Source: Brenneria roseae subsp. roseae
Lineage (GTDB): Bacteria; Pseudomonadota; Gammaproteobacteria; Enterobacterales; Enterobacteriaceae
Assembly (NCBI RefSeq): GCF_003115845.1
Contig: NZ_KZ819024.1
Span: 345,149-409,148, forward strand
DNA length: 64,000 bases
Reading direction: 5' to 3'
Shown: positions 1 through 9,026 of the stretch, one piece after another
How the letters are laid out: each line of letters opens with the position of its first letter
Position numbering within the stretch: the first letter of the stretch is position 1
Translations under genes and position numbers: made by a program
Notes under the pieces: generated by a model
Databases searched by the model: none
Seen by the model: only the letters and a program-made list of their open reading frames with translations
Told to the model about the DNA's origin: nothing

Positions 1-1
1 C

Positions 2-112
<111 letters not shown>

Positions 113-259
113 TCCATCAATCCCGCTGTGTCAACCAACAGCAACACATGTCCTCGGGCATGTGCGGGGGCTTCTACGCGCCGCAAAAAGACCAACAGGG
201 AAACCGCGGCCCCCGGAACGTGAAGACGAAGGGCATAGCTTATTGAAAGGTATAGCGAT

Positions 260-355
260 ATGAATACAGCCTCTGTTTCTGCCATTGTGGCGCTCGCCGC
301 CATTCTCTCCATGCTGCCACCGCCGCACAGCAACCAACTCGCGGAGACAGCATGA
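260..355 (+). CDS. possible 31-residue hydrophobic leader/remnant ORF coupled to lyxK
   Basis: A small ORF starts with ATG after a plausible AAAGG ribosome site (nine bases upstream) and encodes a short hydrophobic stretch (SAIVALAAILSM) followed by a polar tail. Its TGA overlaps the ATGATG at the lyxK start, the arrangement expected for translational coupling. It could be the surviving N-terminus of a lost transporter gene (yiaMNO occupies this place in E. coli), a genuine small membrane peptide, or chance. No family was recognised. Confidence 0.3.
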   Translation: MNTASVSAIVALAAILSMLPPPHSNQLAETA

Positions 356-1833
356 TGGAATATTGGCTGGGACTGGACTGCGGCGGCACCTTCATCAAAG
401 CCGGCCTGTATGACCGCACTGGTGCGGAGTTGGGTATCGCCCGAAAAAATCTCGACATTATCGCACCGCAGCCGGGATGGGCGGAACGTGATATGCCTGC
501 GCTATGGCAAACCGCTGCCAGCGTCATCCGCGATCTACTTGGCATCACGGGCGTCAGCGCCTCCGCTATCGTCGCCGTGGGCATTTCCGCTCAGGGAAAA
601 GGATTGTTTCTGTTGGATAAACAGGGACTACCGCTGGGTCACGCCATACTGTCTTCCGATCAGCGTGCATTGGCGTTGGTGCAAAGCTGGCAGCAGGCAG
701 GAATGCCACAGGCGCTCTATCCACAAACCCGTCAAACGCTGTGGACGGGCCATCCGGTATCGCTGCTGCGCTGGATAAAACTGCACCAGCCGGAACGCTA
801 TCAGCGGACAGGCAGCGTATTAATGGCCCACGACTACCTGCGCTATTGCCTGACCGGAGAGCTGGCCTGCGAAGAAACCAATATTTCTGAATCCAACCTG
901 TATCAGATGGCGTCGGGCCGTTATGACCCGGCGCTGGCAGAACAGTTGGAGATTGGTGAAATATTCGGGGCATTGCCCCCCCTCGTCGGCTCTGCCGATA
1001 TCGCCGGACGGGTAAGCGCTCCCGCGGCAGACGCCACCGGATTATTACCGGGTACGCCGGTTGTCGGCGGCCTGTTCGACGTGGTTTCCACCGCACTGTG
1101 CGCCGGATTGCAGGATGAAACCCGGCTGAATGCGGTAATGGGCACCTGGTCGGTGACCAGCGGTATTACCGATACCATTCAGGACGGCTATGCGCACCCG
1201 TTTGTCTATGGCCGACATGCCGAGGCCGGTAAATACATCATCCATGAAGCCAGCCCCACTTCTGCGGCCAACCTGGAATGGTTTTGCCGCCAGTGGGGGC
1301 TGAATGACTACGCCCAGCTTAATCAATGGGTTGCCGCGCTGCCCAAGGCCGGCAGCACCCTGCTGTTTGCTCCTTTCCTCTATGGCTCCAATGCGGGATT
1401 GGGCCTCAGCGCCAGTTTCTATGGCATGCAGGCTTTCCACCAGCGCGAGCATCTGGTTCAGGCGATTTATGAAGGGGTGGTGTTCTGCCACATGACCCAT
1501 CTGTATCGCATGCTGCAACGTTTCCCGCAGGTCAACGCGCTGCGGGTGACGGGCGGCCCGGCCAAATCCGCCCCGTGGATGCAGATGTTTGCCGATATCA
1601 GCGGCTTGCCCGTCGAGCTGCCGCAAATCGAGGAAACCGGCTGTCTGGGCGCCGCCATGGCAGCGATGGTCGGCAGCGGCGTATTTCATGACTTTACCCA
1701 CGCCCAGCGCGATCTGGCTCCGCGCATTGAAAGGGTTTTACCCGATGAACAGGCCCGAGCGGCTTATCACACCAAGCATCAGCATTATCAGGCACTGGTT
1801 TCGGCGCTAAACACGCTGCAAACCAGCCGGTAA
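355..1833 (+). CDS. lyxK: L-xylulose kinase (FGGY family)
   Basis: Predicted FGGY-family sugar kinase that phosphorylates L-xylulose (and probably 3-keto-L-gulonate) with ATP in the cytoplasm. The N-terminus YWLGLDCGGTF (residues 3-13) is the phosphate-binding start of the family and closely resembles E. coli LyxK. GGLFDVVSTALCAG carries the likely catalytic Asp at about residue 242, and VTGGPAKSAPW near residue 400 belongs to the second ATP-binding half. The length of 492 residues suits LyxK (498 in E. coli). Two ATGs are adjacent; the second is preferred because GGAGA lies seven bases upstream of it and four upstream of the first. It is followed at nine bases by sgbH, so the product feeds the decarboxylase and epimerases of the same operon. 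Confidence 0.9.
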   Translation: MEYWLGLDCGGTFIKAGLYDRTGAELGIARKNLDIIAPQPGWAERDMPALWQTAASVIRDLLGITGVSASAIVAVGISAQGKGLFLLDKQGLPLGHAILSSDQRALALVQSWQQAGMPQALYPQTRQTLWTGHPVSLLRWIKLHQPERYQRTGSVLMAHDYLRYCLTGELACEETNISESNLYQMASGRYDPALAEQLEIGEIFGALPPLVGSADIAGRVSAPAADATGLLPGTPVVGGLFDVVSTALCAGLQDETRLNAVMGTWSVTSGITDTIQDGYAHPFVYGRHAEAGKYIIHEASPTSAANLEWFCRQWGLNDYAQLNQWVAALPKAGSTLLFAPFLYGSNAGLGLSASFYGMQAFHQREHLVQAIYEGVVFCHMTHLYRMLQRFPQVNALRVTGGPAKSAPWMQMFADISGLPVELPQIEETGCLGAAMAAMVGSGVFHDFTHAQRDLAPRIERVLPDEQARAAYHTKHQHYQALVSALNTLQTSR

Positions 1834-1842
1834 GGAGACGTT

Positions 1843-2499
1843 ATGAACATAAAACCGCGCCTGCAACTGGCGCTCGACCATACCCGGCTGGATGCCGCGC
1901 TACAGACGGTGGCACTGCTTCACCCACACGTAGATATCATCGAAGCCGGCACCATCCTGTGCATCAGCGCCGGTATTCAGGCGGTACATACGCTGCGAGA
2001 ACGCTGCCCGTCACACCTGCTGGTTGCAGATCTGAAAGTGGCCGATGCCGGCGGCACGCTGGCGGAACAAGCGTTTTCTCACGGAGCCAACTGGATGACC
2101 GTTATCTGCGCCGCACCCTTGCCAACCATGGCCAGCGCACTGGAGATCGCCGAACGCTATCAGGGAGAAATCCAGATCGAGCTGTTCGGACGCTGGACGC
2201 TGGAAGATGCCAAAGCGTGGCACAATCTGGGGATCAAGCAGGCCATTTATCACCGGGGACGTGATGCGCAGGCCAGTGGACAAACCTGGGGCCAGCAGGA
2301 TCTCGACACCATGAAAGCGTTGTCCGATCTCGGTATCGAACTCTCCATCACCGGCGGTATTACGCCAGCCGATTTACCGCTGTTCAAAGACATTGCCGTT
2401 ACTGCTTTTATTGCCGGGCGCGCGCTGGCGGAAGCGCCCGATCCCGTAAGCGCCGCACGTCAGTTTCACACCGCCATTGCCGCGATCTGGGGAAATTAA
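1843..2499 (+). CDS. sgbH: 3-keto-L-gulonate-6-phosphate decarboxylase
   Basis: Orotidine-monophosphate-decarboxylase-superfamily TIM barrel that converts 3-keto-L-gulonate 6-phosphate to L-xylulose 5-phosphate and CO2. The signature ADLKVADAGG places Asp63, Lys65 and Asp68 where UlaD/SgbH use Asp62, Lys64 and Asp67 for catalysis and magnesium binding; Asp12 and Glu34 are also in place. ITGGI near the C-terminus fits the phosphate-binding loop. Length (218) matches the family (about 216-220). AAGGAG lies upstream of the ATG. It could equally be called ulaD; sgbH is chosen because lyxK is the neighbour. sgbU follows after one base. Confidence 0.9.
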   Translation: MNIKPRLQLALDHTRLDAALQTVALLHPHVDIIEAGTILCISAGIQAVHTLRERCPSHLLVADLKVADAGGTLAEQAFSHGANWMTVICAAPLPTMASALEIAERYQGEIQIELFGRWTLEDAKAWHNLGIKQAIYHRGRDAQASGQTWGQQDLDTMKALSDLGIELSITGGITPADLPLFKDIAVTAFIAGRALAEAPDPVSAARQFHTAIAAIWGN

Positions 2500-2500
2500 C

Positions 2501-3361
2501 ATGCGCCAGCACCCATTAGGAATTTATGAAAAAGCCCTGCCCAAAAATCTGACCTGGCCTGAGCGGCTGGCGCTGGCAAAGGCATGCGGCTTTGACTTTG
2601 TCGAAATGTCGGTGGATGAGAGCGACGAACGTCTCGAACGCCTGCAATGGAGTAAAGCGCAACGGCTATCGTTGGTCAGCGCAATGCTGGAAACCGGTAT
2701 CCGAATTCCGTCCATGTGCCTGTCCGGCCATCGGCGCTTTCCTTTCGGCAGCCATGACGAAACCTTGCGCCAGCGCGCTTTCGACATCATGGAGCAGGCA
2801 ATTCAACTCGCAAAAGACGTCGGCATCCGCACCATCCAACTTGCCGGTTATGACGTTTATTACGAACCGCAGGATGAGGGAACCCTTGTCCGATTTACCG
2901 AAGGGATGCAATGGGCGGTAGAACGTGCCGCGGCCGCACAGGTGATGCTGGCGGTCGAGATCATGGATACCGCATTTATGAATTCCATCAGCAAATGGAA
3001 GTCCTGGGATGCCTGTCTGGCCTCGCCGTGGTTTACGGTTTACCCGGACGTCGGCAATCTCAGCGCCTGGGGCAATGACGTTCCGCACGAGTTGAATATT
3101 GGCATCGATCGCATCGCGGCCATCCATCTGAAAGATACCTTTCCGGTCACGGCATCTTCACCAGGCCAGTTCCGAGATGTTCCGTTCGGCGAAGGCTGCG
3201 TGGATTTCGTTTCCGTTTTCCGCACGTTAAAAAACCTGAATTACCGTGGTGCCTTTCTGATTGAGATGTGGACCGAAAAGGCTGATGAACCGGTTGCCGA
3301 AATCGTTCAGGCGCGCCGTTGGATTGAACAGAAAATGCAGCAAGGGGGAATGACATGCTAA
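2501..3361 (+). CDS. sgbU: L-ribulose-5-phosphate 3-epimerase (UlaE/SgbU family)
   Basis: TIM-barrel epimerase of the xylose-isomerase-like superfamily that converts L-xylulose 5-phosphate to L-ribulose 5-phosphate. The segments AVEIMDT, YPDVGN, AIHLKDT and FLIEMW supply the acidic and His residues that bind the catalytic metal in UlaE-type enzymes. The chosen start gives [15 protein letters not shown], the usual family N-terminus, and 286 residues, identical in length to E. coli SgbU; an in-frame ATG 24 bases upstream would overlap sgbH and is less likely. The gene begins one base after the sgbH stop and its last seven bases overlap the start of sgbE, so translation is probably coupled. Confidence 0.9.
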   Translation: MRQHPLGIYEKALPKNLTWPERLALAKACGFDFVEMSVDESDERLERLQWSKAQRLSLVSAMLETGIRIPSMCLSGHRRFPFGSHDETLRQRAFDIMEQAIQLAKDVGIRTIQLAGYDVYYEPQDEGTLVRFTEGMQWAVERAAAAQVMLAVEIMDTAFMNSISKWKSWDACLASPWFTVYPDVGNLSAWGNDVPHELNIGIDRIAAIHLKDTFPVTASSPGQFRDVPFGEGCVDFVSVFRTLKNLNYRGAFLIEMWTEKADEPVAEIVQARRWIEQKMQQGGMTC

Positions 3362-4056
3362 CGTTGCCACAGCTTAAACAACACGTCCTGGAGGCCAACC
3401 TCGATCTGCCGCGCCATAAACTGGTGACCTTTACCTGGGGTAATGTCAGCGCCGTGGATCGCGAGCGTGGCGTAATGGTAATCAAACCTTCGGGCGTTGA
3501 ATACGACCATATGCATGCGGACGATATGGTCGTCGTGGATTTGACCTCCGGCCAAACCATCGAAGGCAGCAAGAAACCGTCATCCGATACCGCGACCCAT
3601 CTGGCGCTGTATCGCGAATTCAGCGATGTCGGCGGCATCGTGCATACGCATTCACGCCACGCGACCATCTGGGCGCAAGCCGGGCTGGATCTTCCCGCCT
3701 GGGGCACCACCCATGCGGATTATTTCTACGGTTCGATCCCGTGTACCCGACTCATGACGCCAGAAGAAATCGAGCATGACTATGAACTTGAAACCGGTCA
3801 TGTGATTATCGAAACTTTTCGGCAGCGCAATATCAGCTCGCAGGATATTCCCGCGGTGCTGGTCAACGCGCATGGGCCGTTCGCCTGGGGTAAAGACGCG
3901 CACAACGCGGTTCACAATGCCGTGGTGCTGGAAGAGATCGCTTATATGGGAATTTTTTCGCGCCAGCTTACGCCGAACCTTAACCATATGCAGCAGGAAT
4001 TGCTGGATAAGCACTACCTTCGCAAACACGGCAAGAATGCCTACTACGGGCAATGA
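3355..4056 (+). CDS. sgbE: L-ribulose-5-phosphate 4-epimerase (AraD/UlaF/SgbE family)
   Basis: Class II aldolase-fold zinc enzyme that converts L-ribulose 5-phosphate to D-xylulose 5-phosphate, the last step of the operon and the entry to the pentose phosphate pathway. [14 protein letters not shown] contains the zinc ligands His97 and His99, and NAHGPFAWG the third, His173 (AraD: His95, His97, His171). Length is 233 residues (AraD/SgbE 231). Operon position after lyxK-sgbH-sgbU favours SgbE rather than AraD; no araBA is present. A strong GC-rich hairpin follows the stop codon. Confidence 0.9.
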   Translation: MLTLPQLKQHVLEANLDLPRHKLVTFTWGNVSAVDRERGVMVIKPSGVEYDHMHADDMVVVDLTSGQTIEGSKKPSSDTATHLALYREFSDVGGIVHTHSRHATIWAQAGLDLPAWGTTHADYFYGSIPCTRLMTPEEIEHDYELETGHVIIETFRQRNISSQDIPAVLVNAHGPFAWGKDAHNAVHNAVVLEEIAYMGIFSRQLTPNLNHMQQELLDKHYLRKHGKNAYYGQ

Positions 4057-4068
4057 TGAGATGATAAT

Positions 4069-4092
4069 GAAGGGGCCCGGGCCGGCCCCTTC
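4069..4092. terminator. GC-rich hairpin between convergent sgbE and mscS
   Basis: Perfect 9-base stem GAAGGGGCC/GGCCCCTTC around the loop CGGGCC, starting 13 bases after the sgbE stop and lying just beyond the mscS stop on the other strand. T-tracts are short on both sides. Probably a shared bidirectional terminator. Confidence 0.7.
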
Positions 4093-4100
4093 TATCTATG

Positions 4101-4961
4101 CTATTCCGGCTGTTTTGCCGCCTGCGGCACATTGTGCAGGTGTACGTCCAGCTGCGGATAAGGGATCCCGATCCGGTGTTCATCCAGTACCCGCTTAAAG
4201 CTTTCCAGCAGATCCCAGTACACCGCCTGCGCGTTGCCATTGGTCGTCCACACCCACACCACAAAGTTCAGGGAGGATGCCGCCATTTCATTCAGACGAA
4301 TGGTTACGCCCTTATCGTGCTGAATACGGGTATCTGCGGCGATGATATCGCCCAGCAGCGTTTTCACCACATCAATATCCGCATCATAAGCCACGCCGAC
4401 GATAATCTCAGTACGGCGATCCGGCTCACGTGAGCTGTTGATGATATTTCCGGCAATGATTTTGCCATTCGGTACGACGATGATTTTACCGTCAGCCGTA
4501 CGCAGCGTGGTGGAGAAGATCTGAACCTGCGTCACCGACCCGGCCACGCCACCCAGATCCACCCACTCGCCGGTGCGGAAAGGACGAAAGATCACCAGCA
4601 ACACACCGGCGGCAAAGTTGGCCAAAGAGCCTTGCAACGCCAGACCAACCGCCAAACCCGCCGCACCCAGAACGGCAATCACCGATGCCGTCTGCACGCC
4701 GACCCGGCTCAACACGGCAATTAGCGTAAAAGCGATAATGCCATAACGCACCAGCGCGCAGAGGAAATCCGCGACGGTTGAGTCAATGGAACGGCTCACC
4801 ATCACTTTATTCAGCGTCCCCGACACCATACGGGCGACAACCATACCGACCACCAGGATCACTAATGCGGCAACGATATTAACGGTATACTGCAACAAGA
4901 TATCCTGATGGTTAACCAGCCAGCCTGTCGCCTGCTCTACACCAACATTCAACTCTTCCAT
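4101..4961 (-). CDS. mscS: small-conductance mechanosensitive channel MscS
   Basis: Inner-membrane channel that opens on membrane tension to release solutes during hypo-osmotic shock. Three hydrophobic segments are visible in the first 130 residues. The third is the Gly/Ala-rich pore helix ([18 protein letters not shown]), and it is followed by the MscS core segment [13 protein letters not shown] and the cytoplasmic cage domain. The length of 286 residues equals E. coli MscS. It lies downstream of epd-pgk-fbaA as in E. coli, but argO is not beside it; the lyx/sgb operon occupies that side. A hairpin separates it from fbaA, so it may have its own promoter. Confidence 0.95.
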   Translation of the reverse strand: MEELNVGVEQATGWLVNHQDILLQYTVNIVAALVILVVGMVVARMVSGTLNKVMVSRSIDSTVADFLCALVRYGIIAFTLIAVLSRVGVQTASVIAVLGAAGLAVGLALQGSLANFAAGVLLVIFRPFRTGEWVDLGGVAGSVTQVQIFSTTLRTADGKIIVVPNGKIIAGNIINSSREPDRRTEIIVGVAYDADIDVVKTLLGDIIAADTRIQHDKGVTIRLNEMAASSLNFVVWVWTTNGNAQAVYWDLLESFKRVLDEHRIGIPYPQLDVHLHNVPQAAKQPE

Positions 4962-5043
4962 TCAACTACTCCTGTTTTTTGCTCTCAGAGAGAGCATAAC
5001 TTTCACACCAAAACCGCAATCTACGGCGAAATCCAGATAAAAT

Positions 5044-5065
5044 TAAGGCTCCCGTGGGAGCCTTA
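5044..5065 (-). terminator. terminator downstream of fbaA
   Basis: Perfect 10-base inverted repeat TAAGGCTCCC/GGGAGCCTTA with a two-base centre, about 24 bases after the fbaA stop; on the minus strand it is followed by an AT-rich TTTTA stretch. Likely ends or attenuates the epd-pgk-fbaA transcript before mscS. Confidence 0.75.
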
Positions 5066-5088
5066 GCGATAACCCTTAAGAATCTTAG

Positions 5089-6165
5089 TTAAAGAACGTC
5101 AACCGCGTTCAGTTCTTTAAAGGCTTTTTCTAAACGAACCACCATAGTGGCTTGTGCCGCACGTAACCAGGCACGCGGATCGTAGTATTTTTTGTTCGGC
5201 TTATCAGCGCCTTCCGGGTTACCCAGTTGGGCTTGCAGATAGCCTTCGTTCTTCTGGTAGTAGTGCAGAATACCTTCCCAGGTCGCCCATTGGGTATCGG
5301 TATCGATATTCATTTTAACAACACCGTAGCCAACGGCTTCTGCAATTTCTTCAGCAGAAGAACCGGAACCGCCGTGGAATACGAAATCCAGGCTGTTGTG
5401 CGGCAGATTGTATTTCTCTGACACATAGTCCTGAGAGTTACGCAGGATTTTCGGCGTCAGCTGCACGTTGCCCGGCTTGTAAACGCCGTGCACATTACCG
5501 AAGGAGGCGGCGATAGTGATGCGCGGGCTGATAGCACTTAATTTTTCATAAGCGTAAGCCACGTCTTCCGGCTGAGTATACAGCGCGGAGTTGTCCAGAT
5601 GGCTGTTGTCCACGCCATCTTCTTCACCACCGGTACAGCCCAGTTCGATTTCCAGCGTCATGTCCAGCTTCGCCATGCGAGCCAGATACTTGCTGCAAAT
5701 TTCGATATTTTCTTCCAGTGACTCTTCAGACAGATCGATCATGTGTGAAGAAAACAGCGGCTTGCCCGTTGCTGCGAAATGTTTTTCACCGGCATCCAAC
5801 AGACCGTCCAGCCACGGCAGCAGTTTTTTAGCGCAGTGGTCAGTATGCAGAATAACCGGTACGCCGTAGTGTTCTGCCATTTGATGAACGTGGTGAGCAC
5901 CAGAAATCGCGCCTAAAATCGCTGCCTGCTGGCCTTCCGCTTTCAGACCTTTACCGGCGATAAATGCCGCACCGCCGTTGGAGAACTGAACGATAACCGG
6001 CGCACGCACTTTGGCGGCGGCTTCCAGAACCGCATTGACTGAGTCAGTACCGACGCAGTTTACTGCTGGCAGGGCGAATTTGTTTTCTTTTGCTACTGCG
6101 AAAACTTTCTGAACGTCATCACCAGTGATGACACCAGGTTTTACGAAATCAAAAATTTTAGACAT
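5089..6165 (-). CDS. fbaA: class II fructose-bisphosphate aldolase
   Basis: Zinc-dependent aldolase that cleaves fructose 1,6-bisphosphate to dihydroxyacetone phosphate and glyceraldehyde 3-phosphate in glycolysis and runs in reverse in gluconeogenesis. HTDHCAKK (about residue 108) contains the zinc-binding His next to the catalytic Asp. ELGCTGGEEDG carries further metal-site residues, and the GSGSS and NIDTDTQW segments bind the substrate phosphates. Length 358 (E. coli 359). It is the third gene of the epd-pgk-fbaA group, transcribed leftwards, about 125 bases after pgk. Confidence 0.97.
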   Translation of the reverse strand: MSKIFDFVKPGVITGDDVQKVFAVAKENKFALPAVNCVGTDSVNAVLEAAAKVRAPVIVQFSNGGAAFIAGKGLKAEGQQAAILGAISGAHHVHQMAEHYGVPVILHTDHCAKKLLPWLDGLLDAGEKHFAATGKPLFSSHMIDLSEESLEENIEICSKYLARMAKLDMTLEIELGCTGGEEDGVDNSHLDNSALYTQPEDVAYAYEKLSAISPRITIAASFGNVHGVYKPGNVQLTPKILRNSQDYVSEKYNLPHNSLDFVFHGGSGSSAEEIAEAVGYGVVKMNIDTDTQWATWEGILHYYQKNEGYLQAQLGNPEGADKPNKKYYDPRAWLRAAQATMVVRLEKAFKELNAVDVL

Positions 6166-6291
6166 GTTACGTGTCCTGTTTCGTTGGCCGTGGAGGGTTA
6201 AAGAAATCGATATTTAAATCGACAGGCTACTCCGGCGTGTTATGCCGGAGGGCCGAAGCGGAGTAATAGCCATTACGCTCCGCTTAAAACA

Positions 6292-7455
6292 TTACTGCTT
6301 GGCACGTTCTTCCAGCATAACCACCGCAGGCAGTTTTTTCCCTTCAACGAACTCCAGGAAAGCACCGCCACCGGTAGAAATATAGGAGATTTGGTCAGCA
6401 ATGCCGAACAGATCGATCGCCGCCAGTGTGTCACCACCGCCAGCAATAGAGAAGGCGTCGCTTTCCGCAATGGCTCTGGCAACAATCTCAGTACCTTTGC
6501 GGAAGTTCGGGAATTCGAATACGCCGACCGGACCATTCCACAGAATGGTTTTCGCGTTTTTCAGAATTTCAGCCAAACGTTCTGCGGAAACATCGCCCAG
6601 ATCCAGAATCTGCTCTTCATCTTTGATTGCCGTGACAGACTTCAGCGTCGCGGGAGCAGTTTCAGAGAATTCAGACGCAACGCGAACATCGCTCGGAACC
6701 GGAATATCACAGGTTTCCAGCAGTTTCTTCGCTTCAGGGATCAGATCTGCCTCATACAGCGATTTACCCACGTTGTGGCCTTGAGCAGCAACGAAGGTAT
6801 TGGCAATACCGCCGCCAACGATCAGTTGGTCAGCGATTTTAGACAGGGAATCCAATACGGTCAGTTTGGTTGAAACTTTGGATCCACCGACGATAGCAAC
6901 CATCGGACGAGCAGGGTTGCCCAGCGCTTTGCCCAAGGCTTCCAGCTCATCAGACAACAGCGGACCCGCACAAGCGATAGGAGCAAACTTGCCTACGCCG
7001 TGGGTAGACGCCTGAGCGCGGTGAGCCGTGCCAAATGCATCCATGACATACACATCACACAGCGCGGCATATTTTTTGGATAGCGCTTCGTCGTCTTTCT
7101 TCTCGCCTTTGTTAAAGCGAACATTTTCCAGGACGACAAGTTCACCTTCCGCGACATCGACGCCGTCCAGGTAATCCTTGGCCAGACGTACCGGAGAAGA
7201 GAGTTTTTCTTTCAGATAGTTAACTACTGGCAGCAGAGAAAATTCTTCGTTGTATTCTCCTTCGGTCGGACGTCCCAGGTGGGAAGTCACCATCACACGC
7301 GCCCCTTGTTTGAGGGCCAGTTCGATGGTCGGCAGAGAAGCGCGGATACGCGCATCAGACGTCACTTTACCTTCTTTTACCGGCACGTTCAGATCCGAAC
7401 GGATCAATACGCGTTTGCCAGCCAGATCCAGATCGGTCATCTTAATTACAGACAT
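6292..7455 (-). CDS. pgk: phosphoglycerate kinase
   Basis: Transfers phosphate between 1,3-bisphosphoglycerate and ADP in glycolysis. The signature [11 protein letters not shown] lies near residue 19, and [13 protein letters not shown] in the C-terminal half binds nucleotide. The start giving [21 protein letters not shown] is chosen: it matches the E. coli N-terminus and gives exactly 387 residues, whereas the longer open frame would add an unrelated N-terminal extension. It lies between epd and fbaA, about 70 bases downstream of epd. Confidence 0.97.
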   Translation of the reverse strand: MSVIKMTDLDLAGKRVLIRSDLNVPVKEGKVTSDARIRASLPTIELALKQGARVMVTSHLGRPTEGEYNEEFSLLPVVNYLKEKLSSPVRLAKDYLDGVDVAEGELVVLENVRFNKGEKKDDEALSKKYAALCDVYVMDAFGTAHRAQASTHGVGKFAPIACAGPLLSDELEALGKALGNPARPMVAIVGGSKVSTKLTVLDSLSKIADQLIVGGGIANTFVAAQGHNVGKSLYEADLIPEAKKLLETCDIPVPSDVRVASEFSETAPATLKSVTAIKDEEQILDLGDVSAERLAEILKNAKTILWNGPVGVFEFPNFRKGTEIVARAIAESDAFSIAGGGDTLAAIDLFGIADQISYISTGGGAFLEFVEGKKLPAVVMLEERAKQ

Positions 7456-7527
7456 GGTGAATCCTCTTGTTGATTCTCTTTTAAAGTTGCTTGAGCGAGG
7501 CATTGATCCCTGACCAATACCGTCGTA

Positions 7528-8544
7528 CTAGAAACCGCAGGCCGCCATTGCCCGTGTTGTATCCAACATCCGGTTGGCAAAGCCCCATTCGTTATCGCAC
7601 CAAACCAGTGTTTTAATCAGATGCTGACCACTGACCCGAGTCTGCGTGCCATCAACAATAGCACTGTGTGGATCATGGTTAAAATCCGCCGAAACTAACG
7701 GCAATTCGGTATAGTCAACTATACCACGAAATGCCTCATGCGCTGATTTTTGCAATAGTGCGTTAATTTCATTCACATTTACTGCTTTTTTCACGCTGAC
7801 GCTTAAATCGATCGCCGTTACGTTAATCGTGGGAACTCGCACCGATATCGCTTCGAAACGATCGAGAAATTGCGGAAAAATTCGGGTTATCCCTGCCGAC
7901 AGTTTAGTATCCACCGGAATGATGGACTGACTGGCCGCACGGGTACGTCGCAGATCGTGATGGTACGCATCGATCACCGGCTGATCGTTCATTGATGAAT
8001 GGATCGTCGTTACCGTTCCATTTTCAATGCCGAATGCATCATCCAGCAGCTTAATTATAGGAATAATGCAATTCGTTGTGCAGGAAGCATTGGAAACAAT
8101 GCGATGTTCGGCTTTTAATTGTTGATGATTGACGCCAAACACAATCGTCGCATCCAACTCCGCGGTTCCCGGATGCGAAAACAACACTTTCTTCGCCCCC
8201 GCCGCCAAATGCGCTTCACCGTCGGCACGACTGCCGTATACGCCGCTGCAATCCAGTACGATATCGACACCCAGCTCACGCCAGGGTAACTGTTCGATTC
8301 CGGCCTGATGCAACAGACGGATGCAATCATCGCCGACATATAGCTGATCGCACTCCTGACGAATATCCCAGGGGAAACGGCCATGGCTTGAATCGTATTT
8401 GAGCAGGTGGGCAATACCTTCCGCACTCGCCAGTTCATTAATGGCTACCACACTAATTTCCGCCCGGCGGCCCGATTCATACAGCGCACGTAAAACACTG
8501 CGACCAATACGGCCAAAGCCGTTTATCGCAATACGGATTGTCAT
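7528..8544 (-). CDS. epd: D-erythrose-4-phosphate dehydrogenase
   Basis: NAD-dependent paralogue of GapA that oxidises erythrose 4-phosphate to 4-phosphoerythronate, the first step of pyridoxal-phosphate synthesis. The N-terminal Rossmann motif [15 protein letters not shown] and the active-site [10 protein letters not shown] (catalytic Cys near residue 154) are intact, as is [14 protein letters not shown] at the C-terminus. Length 338 (E. coli Epd 339). It is first in the epd-pgk-fbaA order typical of enterobacteria, which distinguishes it from gapA. A Cra-type palindrome lies 300 bases upstream. Confidence 0.95.
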   Translation of the reverse strand: MTIRIAINGFGRIGRSVLRALYESGRRAEISVVAINELASAEGIAHLLKYDSSHGRFPWDIRQECDQLYVGDDCIRLLHQAGIEQLPWRELGVDIVLDCSGVYGSRADGEAHLAAGAKKVLFSHPGTAELDATIVFGVNHQQLKAEHRIVSNASCTTNCIIPIIKLLDDAFGIENGTVTTIHSSMNDQPVIDAYHHDLRRTRAASQSIIPVDTKLSAGITRIFPQFLDRFEAISVRVPTINVTAIDLSVSVKKAVNVNEINALLQKSAHEAFRGIVDYTELPLVSADFNHDPHSAIVDGTQTRVSGQHLIKTLVWCDNEWGFANRMLDTTRAMAACGF

Positions 8545-8843
8545 GGAGTTCCCTGTGTCGTGGTGATCATGTCATCCTCATAGAATATACCCTTCTTACA
8601 TGAAGTTGCAGCGTTGTTGCCAGCCGCCCCCATTCCCCGGGTATAGTCAGCGCGTTGCAAGGAGCAAACCATTTCTCAAATGCCCGCTCAAAAAAACGCA
8701 ATATCAGAGTAAACCAAACACATTCCCTTTAAAATCAAAGCGAAATCGAGCCACGACTGAGCTTGCCAGCTCGGCTTTTCCACCGTTCTTTCCAATGAAA
8801 ATAATGACAGAAATCCTGGATGAAAATGTAATCGGCATCACAA

Positions 8844-8857
8844 CTGAAACGCTTCAG
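8844..8857. promoter_or_regulatory. Cra (FruR) operator upstream of epd
   Basis: The bases CTGAAACGCTTCAG form a near-perfect palindrome that matches the Cra consensus (TGAAWCGNTTCA core). It lies about 300 bases upstream of epd; in E. coli the epd-pgk-fbaA operon is Cra-controlled from an upstream promoter, so the position fits. Assignment rests on the motif and context only. Confidence 0.7.
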
Positions 8858-8967
8858 CTAGCATAAACGAATTAAGGTATAAAAGAAATATTCTCGCCCG
8901 GCACGCGTCAGAAGAGTGACCTGCGTCATAAAAAAAATGCCGGAAACGACAGAACGAACCAATAAAA

Positions 8968-8993
8968 AAACCGCCAGGGAATGCTGGCGGTTT
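8968..8993 (-). terminator. tktA terminator
   Basis: Ten-base stem AAACCGCCAG/CTGGCGGTTT with a GGAATG loop. Read on the minus strand it is followed by a run of T residues (the A-run at 8964-8970). Lies about 34 bases after the tktA stop. Confidence 0.9.
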
Positions 8994-9026
8994 CAGGACG
9001 TGATGCTGTAAAGCGGCGAAACACCG

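Larger units (their letters stand above)
8545..9026. other. epd upstream / tktA downstream intergenic region
   Basis: About 480 bases without a convincing gene. Contains, from left to right, the epd leader, a Cra-like operator and the tktA terminator (both listed separately). An 88-codon open frame on the plus strand (8600-8866) has no recognisable product and is taken as spurious. Confidence 0.6.

Noticed and set aside
8600..8866. 88-codon plus-strand open frame between epd and tktA
   Set aside because: Contains the Cra operator and has no family resemblance; judged noncoding.
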